DNA of 64,000 bases, from the NCBI RefSeq assembly GCF_002261475.1, contig NZ_NEVN01000008.1, positions 310,001 to 374,000 on the forward strand. Reading direction: 5' to 3'. Source of the DNA: Bordetella genomosp. 5 (lineage in GTDB: Bacteria > Pseudomonadota > Gammaproteobacteria > Burkholderiales > Burkholderiaceae_B). Positions 53,142-61,734 of the stretch are shown one piece after another (positions within the stretch are counted from its first letter, which is position 1; every line of letters begins with the position of its first letter). A model generated the notes under the pieces. That model did no database searches, was not told the DNA's origin, and saw only the letters and a list, made by a program, of their open reading frames with translations. The translations under genes were made by a program, and so were the position numbers.

Positions 53142-54086
53142 CTACCCGGGGGCACGCCGCCGGCTGGTCAGAACGAGCACGCCGCCCAGCACCAGCGCCG
53201 TGCCGGCCAGCTGCCAGGCGGTGATCGGCTCGTCGAGGAACCATGCCGCCAGAAACAGCACCGAAACCGGGCCCATCATCCCCAGCAGCGACGCGGTCGG
53301 CGCGCCGATCAGCGCGACCGCCCACATCAGCATGAACACCGGCACCACCGTGTTGAGGGTGGCGTGGATCAGGGAATAACCATAAACACCGGCCGGCTGC
53401 AGCAGCACCTCGGGCGGATGCACCAGGAAGAACTGGATCACGCAGGCCACACAGGACACCAGCATGGCGTAGGCCACCAGACGGGTCGCGCCCACGCGCT
53501 TGACCAGCTCGCCGGAGCAGATCAGATAGACAGAATAGCTGAGCGCGGAGCCGAAAACGAACAAAGACCCCAACAGCACCTCGGATCCGGCGCTCTGCCC
53601 CACGTCGTGGGCGAAAACCAGCACCACGCCGGCGTAAGACAGGACCATGGCCCAGGCCTGCTGCCGCGACACGCCGCGCTTGAACCACCATGCCGACAGC
53701 AGGACCACGAGCGAAGGAGAGAGGAACAGGATCAGTCGCTCGAGCCCGGCGGACACGTAGCGCAGCCCCAGAAAATCCAGGAAGCTCGACAGGTAATACC
53801 CCAACAGTCCGAGAAGTATCAGCTGCACCCGCTCGCGGCCCGTCAGCACGGGAATCTCGCCGCGGGCCGCACGGCGGGCCTGCCACCAGGCCACGGCGGC
53901 AAAGAAAGGCATCGCGAACAGCATCCGGAAGGCAATCAGCGTGACCGCATCGATCCCGTAGCGGTAGGTGAACTTGACGACGATGGCCTTGGCCGAGAAC
54001 AAAATGGCACCGAGGCCCGCCATGGCATAGCCGGCCACCATCTGGGCCTGGCGCGAGCCCTGCAAATGCTCTTGAAGTGGATTCAT
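53142..54086 (-). CDS. EamA/DMT family transporter
   Basis: 314 residues with ten predicted membrane segments in two repeats: MVAGYAMAGLGAILFSAKAI and, in the second, GSLFVFGSALSYSVYLIC. SSFLDFLGLRYVSAGLERLILF is the conserved end of the first repeat. Metabolite exporter, substrate unknown. It is divergent from another EamA gene only 34 bases away, so the two share a promoter region. It lies 73 bases upstream of the quinone reductase gene on the same strand. Confidence 0.87.
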   Translation of the reverse strand: MNPLQEHLQGSRQAQMVAGYAMAGLGAILFSAKAIVVKFTYRYGIDAVTLIAFRMLFAMPFFAAVAWWQARRAARGEIPVLTGRERVQLILLGLLGYYLSSFLDFLGLRYVSAGLERLILFLSPSLVVLLSAWWFKRGVSRQQAWAMVLSYAGVVLVFAHDVGQSAGSEVLLGSLFVFGSALSYSVYLICSGELVKRVGATRLVAYAMLVSCVACVIQFFLVHPPEVLLQPAGVYGYSLIHATLNTVVPVFMLMWAVALIGAPTASLLGMMGPVSVLFLAAWFLDEPITAWQLAGTALVLGGVLVLTSRRRAPG

Positions 54087-54120
54087 GCGATGATTTTAGT
54101 TTGTCCCCCGACGCACTCCC

Positions 54121-54978
54121 ATGACTCGCCAACGTGCCCTGCTTTACATCCATGCCGCCGCCGTCCTTTTCGGCTTGACCGGCGTTTTCGGTGAGTTGAT
54201 TCAGGCCAGCGCGGCCGTGATCACGGCGGGCCGGGCGATCTTCGCGGTGCTCTCGCTGGGCGTCTTCGCGCGGATCCAGCGCCGCTCGATGCTCGGCGTG
54301 CTGACGCCGGCCCAGATTTTCGTGCTCGTGATCGCGGGCGCCCTGCTCGCCGGCCACTGGGTCACGTTCTTCATCTCGGTCAAGGTGGGCGGCATCGCCA
54401 TCGCCACGCTGGGTTTTGCCAGCTTCCCGGCGTTCATCACGCTGTTCGAAGGTCTGGTCTTCCGCGAAAAAGTTCGTGCCGCCGAGTGGGCGGTGCTGGC
54501 CCTGGTCACCCTGGGCCTGGTGCTCGTGACGCCGTCGTTCGATTTCGCCGACCAGGGCACGGTGGGGCTGCTGTGGGGCCTCGCCTCCGGGCTCTCGTTC
54601 GCCCTGCTGGCCCTGACCAACCGGCGCGCGGCCGCCGGCATGGACGCCATGCAGGTGGCGGGCTGGCAGAACGCCATCGTCGCGCTGATCGTCCTGCCGT
54701 TCGCGGTCGGTCAACTGCCGGCGCTGGCCGCCATGGACTGGCTCTGGATCGCGCTGCTGGGCGTGTTCTGCACGGGCCTTTCACATTATTTGTTCGTGTC
54801 GAGCCTCACCAAGCTCAACGCCCGCAGCGCCGGCCTGGTGATCGCGCTCGAGCCGGTCTACGCCATCGGGTTCGCCTGGGTCCTGTTCGCCCAGGAGCCC
54901 ACCGCCCGCATGCTGGCCGGCGCCGCCCTCATCGTGGCGGCCATCGTCTGGTCGGGCTTGCGCAAACCCGCCCACTGA
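54121..54978 (+). CDS. EamA/DMT family transporter
   Basis: 285 residues, ten membrane segments. Starts LLYIHAAAVLFGLTGVFGELI; LAGHWVTFFISVKVGGIAIA and ASFPAFITLFEGLVFREKV are the ends of the first repeat, and ALEPVYAIGFAWVLFAQEP closes the second. Not closely similar to the divergent neighbour, so the pair is not a recent duplication. Substrate unknown. Confidence 0.88.
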   Translation: MTRQRALLYIHAAAVLFGLTGVFGELIQASAAVITAGRAIFAVLSLGVFARIQRRSMLGVLTPAQIFVLVIAGALLAGHWVTFFISVKVGGIAIATLGFASFPAFITLFEGLVFREKVRAAEWAVLALVTLGLVLVTPSFDFADQGTVGLLWGLASGLSFALLALTNRRAAAGMDAMQVAGWQNAIVALIVLPFAVGQLPALAAMDWLWIALLGVFCTGLSHYLFVSSLTKLNARSAGLVIALEPVYAIGFAWVLFAQEPTARMLAGAALIVAAIVWSGLRKPAH

Positions 54979-55130
54979 CGCAGGCGGCAGCCGAAATAAC
55001 GAAATAACGACCGATCTCGACGAAATTTCCGCCACCTCAGCACGCCAGGGCGGCCACGAATCGCACTTTTTCTATATTTCCGAATCCTGACGATCGATAG
55101 CCTGAGTGTAGTAACCAAGGTGAAGTCACC

Positions 55131-55595
55131 ATGTCTACGCTCGATCCCAGGTCCACATCGCCCCTCGCCCATTCGTCTGCACTGACGCCCGCCCCCACCG
55201 GCCGAAGCGCATTCGCCAATCTGCCGCATCGGCCGCATCCGCGCCGGCCTGCGCGCGCCTGGCTCGCGCCCGCGTCCCGGCGCAGCAGGTTGTTCGCCCG
55301 GAGCGAGCCCACCCCCAGCACCGACCATGCCCCGGCCAGCCGCACGGTCGAGCGCGTGGTCGCGTGGATGCCCGCGGCGCTCGCCCTCCTGGTCACCATC
55401 TTCTATGCGGGGCTGGTCGCGCTCTGGCTGCTTCCTTCGTGCATCACCCCCGTCGACCTCGGCGCGCTCCACTGGTCGAGCAAGGTCTTCTACGGCGCGT
55501 GCGTGCTGGTCGCGATCGCCCTCGCGCTGGCGCCCTGGGCGGCGCTTCATCGGCATCACGCCTCCGACCTCGACCACGTGCATGCCTTACCTTGA
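55131..55595 (+). CDS. Hypothetical small membrane protein
   Basis: 154 residues. I do not recognise it. The N-terminal 70 residues are Pro/Arg/Ser/His-rich and probably disordered. Two hydrophobic segments follow (MPAALALLVTIFYAGLVALW near residues 79-98, and FYGACVLVAIALALAPWAAL near 119-138), with a short polar tail HRHHASDLDHVHALP. AAGGTGAAG precedes the ATG and a terminator follows, which supports a real gene. It lies just upstream of the two-component genes; any link is speculation. The long low-complexity start leaves some doubt about the start codon. Confidence 0.55.
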   Translation: MSTLDPRSTSPLAHSSALTPAPTGRSAFANLPHRPHPRRPARAWLAPASRRSRLFARSEPTPSTDHAPASRTVERVVAWMPAALALLVTIFYAGLVALWLLPSCITPVDLGALHWSSKVFYGACVLVAIALALAPWAALHRHHASDLDHVHALP

Positions 55596-55605
55596 GATAA
55601 CCCCA

Positions 55606-55630
55606 CCCCGGCGCACGCGCCGGGGCGTCT
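55606..55630 (+). terminator. Terminator after the small membrane protein gene
   Basis: CCCCGGCGC (55606-55614) pairs perfectly with GCGCCGGGG (55617-55625), followed by CGTCTTTC. Strong stem, weak T-run. Confidence 0.6.
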
Positions 55631-55796
55631 TTCACCGCTCCCCCAACCGCCCTGCTTCAGGGTATTCCCTGGGGGCGACATGTCTCTGTGATATTCGTCG
55701 TTATCCCCGAAGGATTCCTATAGTAAAACCGACAGAGAGCATCCGTCCCCTAGCGCCTGGCCTCCTCACACACTCCGGTACCAGACAAAGAAAAAT

Positions 55797-56474
55797 ATGT
55801 TTCCAGGTCGCACTTCCTCTTGTCGCGTCGTCGTGGCGGACGATCATCCGCTCGTTCAGATCGCGATTTCGCAAATGCTCTCCGCCGACGGCGACTTCAC
55901 CGTCGTGGCATCTGCAAACTCCGGCGAAGAGCTGCTGCACACCCTGCAGGCCACCCCTTGCGATCTGATCGTCACCGACTTCGTCATGCCTCCCTTTGAA
56001 GAAGCATCGACCAGCAATCTCGATGGCATCCGTCTCATCGGCCTGCTTCGGCGCAAGCACCCCTCGATCCCAATCGTGGTTTCGACCACCGTGCCCAACG
56101 GCGGCATCCTCAAAAGCATGATCACGGCCGGGGTACACGGCATCGTCGGCAAGGACGAGCCGAGCCAGATCCTGGCCCAGATCTGCAAGAGCGTGATGTC
56201 CGGCGCAAAGCCGCCGGTGCTGAGCCCTCGGGTCGCGATGCGGCTGGGCCATTACGTCGCGCCGTCGCAAATCGCCACCGTTCAGCAGTTGTCCCAGAAA
56301 GAGAGCGAGGTTGTCCGACTCTTCGCGCAAGGGCACTCCCTGACCGACATCGCGCGCCAGCTCAACCGGGCGATCACCACCGTCGCCACCCAGAAGCGCT
56401 CGGCCATGCGCAAACTCAACGTCAACAACAACGCCGACCTGATCCGCTACGCGGCCGACACGGGCATCGTCTAA
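55797..56474 (+). CDS. RcsB-like response regulator (NarL/FixJ family)
   Basis: 225 residues. Receiver: acidic pair Asp15-Asp16 (VVVADDHPLV), phosphoacceptor Asp61 (IVTDFVMP), Lys119 (GIVGKDEPS). After the Asp there is a nine-residue insert (PFEEASTSN) before LDGIRL. RcsB has a shorter insert at the same point. The C-terminal LuxR-type HTH, LSQKESEVVRLFAQGHSLTDIARQ and the QKRSAMRKLNV segment, is also RcsB-like. The hybrid kinase begins directly after this gene's TAA, with no spacing, so the two are one operon and very probably a phosphorelay pair. A TATAGT at 55719-55724 is a possible -10, with no clear -35. Confidence 0.9.
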   Translation: MFPGRTSSCRVVVADDHPLVQIAISQMLSADGDFTVVASANSGEELLHTLQATPCDLIVTDFVMPPFEEASTSNLDGIRLIGLLRRKHPSIPIVVSTTVPNGGILKSMITAGVHGIVGKDEPSQILAQICKSVMSGAKPPVLSPRVAMRLGHYVAPSQIATVQQLSQKESEVVRLFAQGHSLTDIARQLNRAITTVATQKRSAMRKLNVNNNADLIRYAADTGIV

Positions 56475-59400
56475 ATGGAGCGCTATCTTTCGTCGTCTCG
56501 CAGTTCGCCGCTGCGGGCCATGCAAGCCCTCGAGAAAAACCTCAAGCGAGAACAGCGCATGTTCTCGCTTTTCCTGGGGATTCTCGTGTGCGTGCTGGTG
56601 GGGTCGGCCTTCGTCATGCTGGCCAGCAAGGTGTCCCACACGCTGCGCCTGTACGAACAATCCGTGCGGCTTGCCGATGAGTCCGCCAGTGCGGTGGTGG
56701 TGCGCCGGCTCGCCATGCTGGACACGGCCCGCTACCTACTCACCGCCCGCACGCCTTCGGGCGAGCTTCAGCGCGATGTCGAGACCAGCTCGCTGTGCCG
56801 GGGCGAATCGCTCACGCTGCAGCAGAGCGAATATCCGCTGTTCAGCGCCTGCCAGGACGCGACCGCCCTGCTCGTAGCGAATGGCGGCGACGCCCCCTTG
56901 CTGATCGCCGACCTGACGACGGATGCCCTGGTCGAACACAACTTCCCCACGGCCCGCACCGACCAGCTGATCATGACCTCGGCCGGCCTCACCTACATGC
57001 GCGAGCAGTATCTCAATCATGTTTCCGAGGGGCCCCGCAGTCTGGCCGGCGCCAAGTACGGTGCCGCCCGGCGTGTGGTCTGGGCCGTCCCGCCGGCCGA
57101 ATGGAACCTCGGTCAGCACACCCTGCTCGGCATGGCCGCCGTCAGGAACAGCACCGGCATGCAATTGCTGCTGGCCACGTCCATCGAGCTCTCCGACCTG
57201 CGCCCCACCTTCGCCCACGACACGAACCAGGGCAACATCGCGCTGATCGATGCCGGGGGCCACGTGCTGGCCGGCACGCTTCCGATCCCGGACGCGGCGG
57301 TGCTGTTCCAGAGCACCAGCCCGATGGCCGATGGCGAATTCAAGTTGATCACGCCGTTCGAATGGGGCATGCGCTGGTCATCGCGCTCGTTCGAGGGCGC
57401 CACGATCGTGGCCGTGGTCCCCTGGACCGAGCTCGCGAGCGTGCTGCGCACCGAGCTGCTGCTCGGCTCCTGCCTGACCTTGCTGGCGGTCTCGGCCCTG
57501 CTGGCGGGCGGCAAATTCTGGCGCTACCAGTTCATTGGCCGCACTTACCGCGAAGCCAAGCTGGCGCTCGAACGCGAAATGCTGCATCACTTGCTGGTGC
57601 ACGCATCGCCCATTGGCCTCGGCGTGGTTCGACGCGAAGGGTTCCGGGTGATGGTGGCCAACGACCATTTCCGCCGGGTGCTACAACTCGAGGCCAACGC
57701 CTCGGAGCTGCCGACCGCGTTCGTGGCCGCCTTTGCCACCCAGACCCTGGAACGCGCAGCGCCCGACGGCGACGACCCCGACATCCGCAAGTTCTCGTTT
57801 TCCTTCACCGTCGACGACAAGGAAGCGAATCTCGAGGTCACGTTCGCGCCCGCCACGCTCAACGGCGACGCCGTCTATTTCTGCGCCATCGCCGACATGA
57901 CGACCCACGTCCAGGCCGAGAACGCCCTGCGCCAGGCCAAGGCCGCGAGCGACCAGGTCGCGAAAGCAAAGCTGCAGTTTTTCGCCTCGATGAGCCACGA
58001 GATCCGCACGCCGCTGACCTCCCTCACCGGCAACCTCGAGCTGGTGTCGCGCGGTCCGCTGTCCGCGGAGCAACGCGCGCGGGTCGTAGCGATGCAGTCG
58101 TCCACCAACGATCTGCTGCAGGTCGTCAACGACGTGCTGGATTTTTCCAAGATCGATGTGGGTCACCTGCAGCTCACGCCCGAGTGGACGCCCCTGCTCG
58201 AACTGCTGAGCAACGTGGCCATCGCGCATCTGCCCGTGGCCAACCGCCAGAAGCTCGATTTCTATCTGGTGGCCTCGGAGCACCTCCCGGGCCGGATCCG
58301 CATCGACGCGCTGCGGCTCACCCAGGTGCTCAACAACATCATCAGCAACGCGTTCAAGTTCACCAAGTCGGGCAAGGTCGTCCTGCGCGCCGACTGGATC
58401 GACGCGCAACTCGTCCTGACATTGACAGACTCGGGCATCGGCATTCCCGAAGACCTCCTGCCGCGGCTGTTCCAGCCTTTCGTGCAGGGCGATCAGCACC
58501 GCCTGACCCAGATCCGCGGCACCGGTCTGGGCCTGTCGATCTGCTCCCGCCTCGTCACGATGATGGGCGGCACGATCGCGCTGCACAGCACGCTGGGCGT
58601 CGGCACCCGCGTGGATATCCGCCTTCCATTCGACAGCGCCGATCAGGAGCCCGCGACCGGCTCGCGCTTGCCCGCGCCGACGCGCATCGCGGTGCTGGCC
58701 CAGGCATCCGAATACACCGAATGGTTCAACGGCGTGTTCGCGGGCGAAGCCACGGTGCTTCATGTCGCCAGCCCGGCCGAGACCGGCCTGTCCGCGCGCT
58801 ACGACTGCCTGGTCGCGACCGACGAGTTCGACCTGTCCGCCATCGAGGTCGTGTGGGGCGGCACATCGGGCATCGTGCTGGCGGGCCAGGCCGGGCCGCT
58901 ACACCCCGAACCCACCCCGGCCGGAGCGCTGCGTGTGTGCGCGTACAGCCTCGCCGGTCTTGTCGCCGCCGTGGCCGACCCCAGGCCAGCCACTGCGACG
59001 CGCGCGTCGGCCGACTCCGCCGCCACCTCGTCGCATGCGTCCGCCGGCACGCCCTCACCGGCCGCGTCGACGCTGCCTGACACGAGCACCGACGCCTCCG
59101 GCCAGCCCGAGGGCACGCCTCTCGTGATGACCGGGTTGACCGTCCTGGTCGCCGAAGACAACGCACTCAACCTCGCCCTGCTGCAAGACCAGCTGCGCAC
59201 GCTGGGCGTGGACACCATCCCTGCGCACGACGGCCTGCAGGCGCTCGAGCAATTCAAGAAACACCGCGTCGATGCCGTGCTCACCGACGTCAACATGCCT
59301 GGGTTGGGAGGCTACGAGCTTCTCAGCGCATTGCGTGAGCGCGATCCCGACCTGCCCGTCTATGCGATCAGTGCCAGCGTGCAGCCCGACGACATCCGCT

Positions 59401-59816
59401 CGGGACGCGATCACGGCTTCACCGACTACCTGACCAAGCCCTTGCCCCTCGCTGCGCTCGAGGCGGTGGTGCAGGATCTGCTCGCGATGGTGCGGGCACC
59501 CGAGGGCTCGCCGGACCTGCCCGACGTGCCCGACATCTACCGCGACATCCTGGCCACGCAGATCGAACGGGATCTGAGCGCACTGCCCGACGTCCGCGCC
59601 AGCCAGGACGTGGCGCGACTCGAACGGTGGATTCATCGCGTGTGCGGCGGGCTCATGCAACTGGGCCCCTCCGGGCTCGCCGACCTGTGCAGCGAGCTGC
59701 TCGACATGAGCAGAGCGGGCGGCGCCTGGACAGAAGACATCGACGCGCTGACCACCGAGGTCGCGCAGGGCCTGCAGGCGCTGCTGAGCCAGACGCGACG
59801 CGCACCGCCCGCGTGA
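56475..59816 (+). CDS. Hybrid sensor histidine kinase with receiver and Hpt domains (RcsC/BvgS-like)
   Basis: 1113 residues. Domains in order: membrane segment 30-50; a periplasmic sensor of about 275 residues; membrane segment near 327-347; a PAS-like region (about 365-485); HisKA with His508 in FFASMSHEIRTPLTSL; HATPase with NNIISNAFKFTKSG and GTGLGLSICSRLV; a degenerate region with an Ala/Pro/Ser-rich linker (about 825-880); a receiver with Asp938 in VLTDVNMPG and Lys988; and a C-terminal Hpt-like domain with His1054 in IHRVCGGLMQLG. This four-step His-Asp-His-Asp relay layout is that of BvgS-type unorthodox kinases. The final Asp is probably Asp61 of the adjacent RcsB-like regulator. Ligand unknown. 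Confidence 0.92.
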   Translation: MERYLSSSRSSPLRAMQALEKNLKREQRMFSLFLGILVCVLVGSAFVMLASKVSHTLRLYEQSVRLADESASAVVVRRLAMLDTARYLLTARTPSGELQRDVETSSLCRGESLTLQQSEYPLFSACQDATALLVANGGDAPLLIADLTTDALVEHNFPTARTDQLIMTSAGLTYMREQYLNHVSEGPRSLAGAKYGAARRVVWAVPPAEWNLGQHTLLGMAAVRNSTGMQLLLATSIELSDLRPTFAHDTNQGNIALIDAGGHVLAGTLPIPDAAVLFQSTSPMADGEFKLITPFEWGMRWSSRSFEGATIVAVVPWTELASVLRTELLLGSCLTLLAVSALLAGGKFWRYQFIGRTYREAKLALEREMLHHLLVHASPIGLGVVRREGFRVMVANDHFRRVLQLEANASELPTAFVAAFATQTLERAAPDGDDPDIRKFSFSFTVDDKEANLEVTFAPATLNGDAVYFCAIADMTTHVQAENALRQAKAASDQVAKAKLQFFASMSHEIRTPLTSLTGNLELVSRGPLSAEQRARVVAMQSSTNDLLQVVNDVLDFSKIDVGHLQLTPEWTPLLELLSNVAIAHLPVANRQKLDFYLVASEHLPGRIRIDALRLTQVLNNIISNAFKFTKSGKVVLRADWIDAQLVLTLTDSGIGIPEDLLPRLFQPFVQGDQHRLTQIRGTGLGLSICSRLVTMMGGTIALHSTLGVGTRVDIRLPFDSADQEPATGSRLPAPTRIAVLAQASEYTEWFNGVFAGEATVLHVASPAETGLSARYDCLVATDEFDLSAIEVVWGGTSGIVLAGQAGPLHPEPTPAGALRVCAYSLAGLVAAVADPRPATATRASADSAATSSHASAGTPSPAASTLPDTSTDASGQPEGTPLVMTGLTVLVAEDNALNLALLQDQLRTLGVDTIPAHDGLQALEQFKKHRVDAVLTDVNMPGLGGYELLSALRERDPDLPVYAISASVQPDDIRSGRDHGFTDYLTKPLPLAALEAVVQDLLAMVRAPEGSPDLPDVPDIYRDILATQIERDLSALPDVRASQDVARLERWIHRVCGGLMQLGPSGLADLCSELLDMSRAGGAWTEDIDALTTEVAQGLQALLSQTRRAPPA

Positions 59817-60306
59817 GGCGGCAGCGCGCCTGTCGGGCGGGCAAGGCCCCGGCCCTCCGCCCGACGGCTGCCCCCTCCCCCCGGGGATCCCGAGACAGCA
59901 CGACGCTGCCGGCAATGCGCGACACCGCGCCCGCGATGCTGCGCGGAATGTCAGATTCCGCGATAGAACTTCCTGCAGGCACGACAGCGGCACATCTGAA
60001 ATTCTTCTATCGCGGCCCCGTGTCTCGCGGGACGTTCAGCCTTCAAGGTCCTCTGCGGCCGCCGGTCGCGCGACGATGAGGCGCCGCTCTGGCGCGTTAC
60101 TGCCTAATACATTTATGTAACCGCCTGGCGTTTTGCAGAAATTTTCCGATATTGGGCCAGGGGGCCTCGCGCCAGAATTTCCACGTCATAAAAGACTGTG
60201 AGATAGGCGCAATACCTATCGTCGTCGGCGACCCGGTTCCCATACCTCGCATCGCCGCACACCGACCACCGGGTCGCCTCGTGCGTCCTGGCACGCGACG
60301 CCCAAG
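59817..60306 (+). other. 490-base intergenic region before the secretion operon
   Basis: No credible gene. The first 250 bases are GC-rich with no terminator I can defend. Around 60100-60170 the sequence becomes AT-richer and contains TACAT-TT-ATGTA (60108-60119), a small perfect inverted repeat, with GATATT at 60148-60153. I expect the promoter and regulatory sites of the type I secretion operon here, but could not fix a -35/-10 pair or an operator for the RcsB-like regulator. Confidence 0.5.
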
Positions 60307-61734
60307 ATGAACGCCCCTCTGCCGCACTCCCCGTCCCACTCGAAGCGCCCCGCTCAGGCCGGCTTCACCGTGATTGCGATCGCTTCCCTCGCGGCCTGCC
60401 TCGCTGGCACGCCTGCCCAGGCGCAGCCGGCCTCGCCGAGTGGTGTCGACACGTCCGGCGCGATCGCGCAAGACACCCATACCAACCCGACCGGCGCGCA
60501 CGGCATGTCTGAGGGCCGCCGCACGGCTGGCACGCCCGCGATCCACGATCTCGACACGCTGATCCGTGCGGCGCTGGCATCCAGCCCGCAGGTTGCGGGC
60601 GCCCACGCCTTGCGCCGCGAAGCCGAGTTCAACCTCAGTTCGGCACGCGCCCAATACCTGCCCACGCCGTCCATGGAATATGGCCGCGGCAATCGCGGCA
60701 ACAACCAGGGATCCTTGCGACTCGAGCAACCCATCTGGACGGGCGGCGCGATCTCGGCCAACGTCGCGGCCGCCGATGCGCGGTCCGACGCCAGCGTGTC
60801 GGGCGTCGCGCTCGCCCAGGACAGCGCTGCCGTCGCCGTGCTCGACGCGTGGCGCGATTACACGCTCGCCCACGTCCAGGAAAAAGCGCTCCGGGACATG
60901 CTGGCCGAGTACGATCGCCTGCTCTCGCTCATCGGCCGCCGCATCGACGGTGGCGCCTCGGCCACTTCCGATCGCGCTTACGTGCAGGCGCGCATGAATC
61001 AGGTGCGCTCGCAGCTGGCGCACACGCTGGGCGCCCGGGCCAGCGCGCTGGCGGCACTCAAAACCACGATCAACGCAGAGCTGGCCGCAGACGAACTCGA
61101 CACCCTCGTCAAGGTCATCGACGAGCCCGTCCAGTTCGACACCTGGAGTCCCACCGCCGCTAACCAGGCCGCTCAATCGCGTTCGCCGCGCATTGCGCAG
61201 GCGCGCGCCCAAGCCGCGGCCGCGGAGCACGACACCCAGGCGCAACGCGCCAACGGCTTGCCGCACCTCTATGTCAGCCTGCAAAAGAACTTCACCGGCG
61301 GCAACAACAACGCCTACCAGGACGATCAGGTTCGCGTGATGGTCAACGTCCGCTTCACGCCGGGCGCCGGCTGGTCGCAGATCTCTCGCTCCGACGCCGC
61401 CGCGCAGCGCGCCCTCGATGCCCAGGCCCGCGTGCGCGAGTCCGCCAATGCGATCGAGATCGAGCTGCGCCAGCTGCTCGCGCAGCTGCAATCCGAGATC
61501 GCACAGCGCGAATCGCTCAAGGCGCAGCACGCGGCGGACACCGACGTCTACGCGTCCTACCAGCGCCTGTTCGACGCCGGCCGGCGCACCTGGACCGACG
61601 TGCTCAACACCCTGCGCGACAAAAATTCGACCGAGCTCTACCAGGCCGCCAACGCCGTATCCCTCAAGTATCTCGACGCGCGTCTGCGCATCCTGACCAC
61701 CGGGAGGGTGGGTGCTCGCACGACGCCGCAATGA
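60307..61734 (+). CDS. TolC-family outer membrane protein of a type I secretion system
   Basis: 475 residues with a signal peptide (VIAIASLAACLAGTPAQA, cleavage near residue 40). Two TolC-type repeats are visible: DLDTLIRAALASSPQVAGAHA ... RLEQPIWTGGAISANVAAAD, and SPRIAQARAQAAAAEHDTQA ... VNVRFTPGAGWSQISRSDAA, with the long helices YDRLLSLIGRRIDGGASATS and YASYQRLFDAGRRTWTDVLN. It forms the outer-membrane duct for the ABC transporter and adaptor that follow; the stop overlaps the ATPase start as ATGA. The form with RRTWTDVLN is common in LapE/AggA-type proteins for adhesin or RTX export. Confidence 0.9.
   Translation: MNAPLPHSPSHSKRPAQAGFTVIAIASLAACLAGTPAQAQPASPSGVDTSGAIAQDTHTNPTGAHGMSEGRRTAGTPAIHDLDTLIRAALASSPQVAGAHALRREAEFNLSSARAQYLPTPSMEYGRGNRGNNQGSLRLEQPIWTGGAISANVAAADARSDASVSGVALAQDSAAVAVLDAWRDYTLAHVQEKALRDMLAEYDRLLSLIGRRIDGGASATSDRAYVQARMNQVRSQLAHTLGARASALAALKTTINAELAADELDTLVKVIDEPVQFDTWSPTAANQAAQSRSPRIAQARAQAAAAEHDTQAQRANGLPHLYVSLQKNFTGGNNNAYQDDQVRVMVNVRFTPGAGWSQISRSDAAAQRALDAQARVRESANAIEIELRQLLAQLQSEIAQRESLKAQHAADTDVYASYQRLFDAGRRTWTDVLNTLRDKNSTELYQAANAVSLKYLDARLRILTTGRVGARTTPQ

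Noticed and set aside
53142-54978. The two divergent EamA genes as a recent duplication
   Set aside because: They share the fold but little sequence at matching positions.
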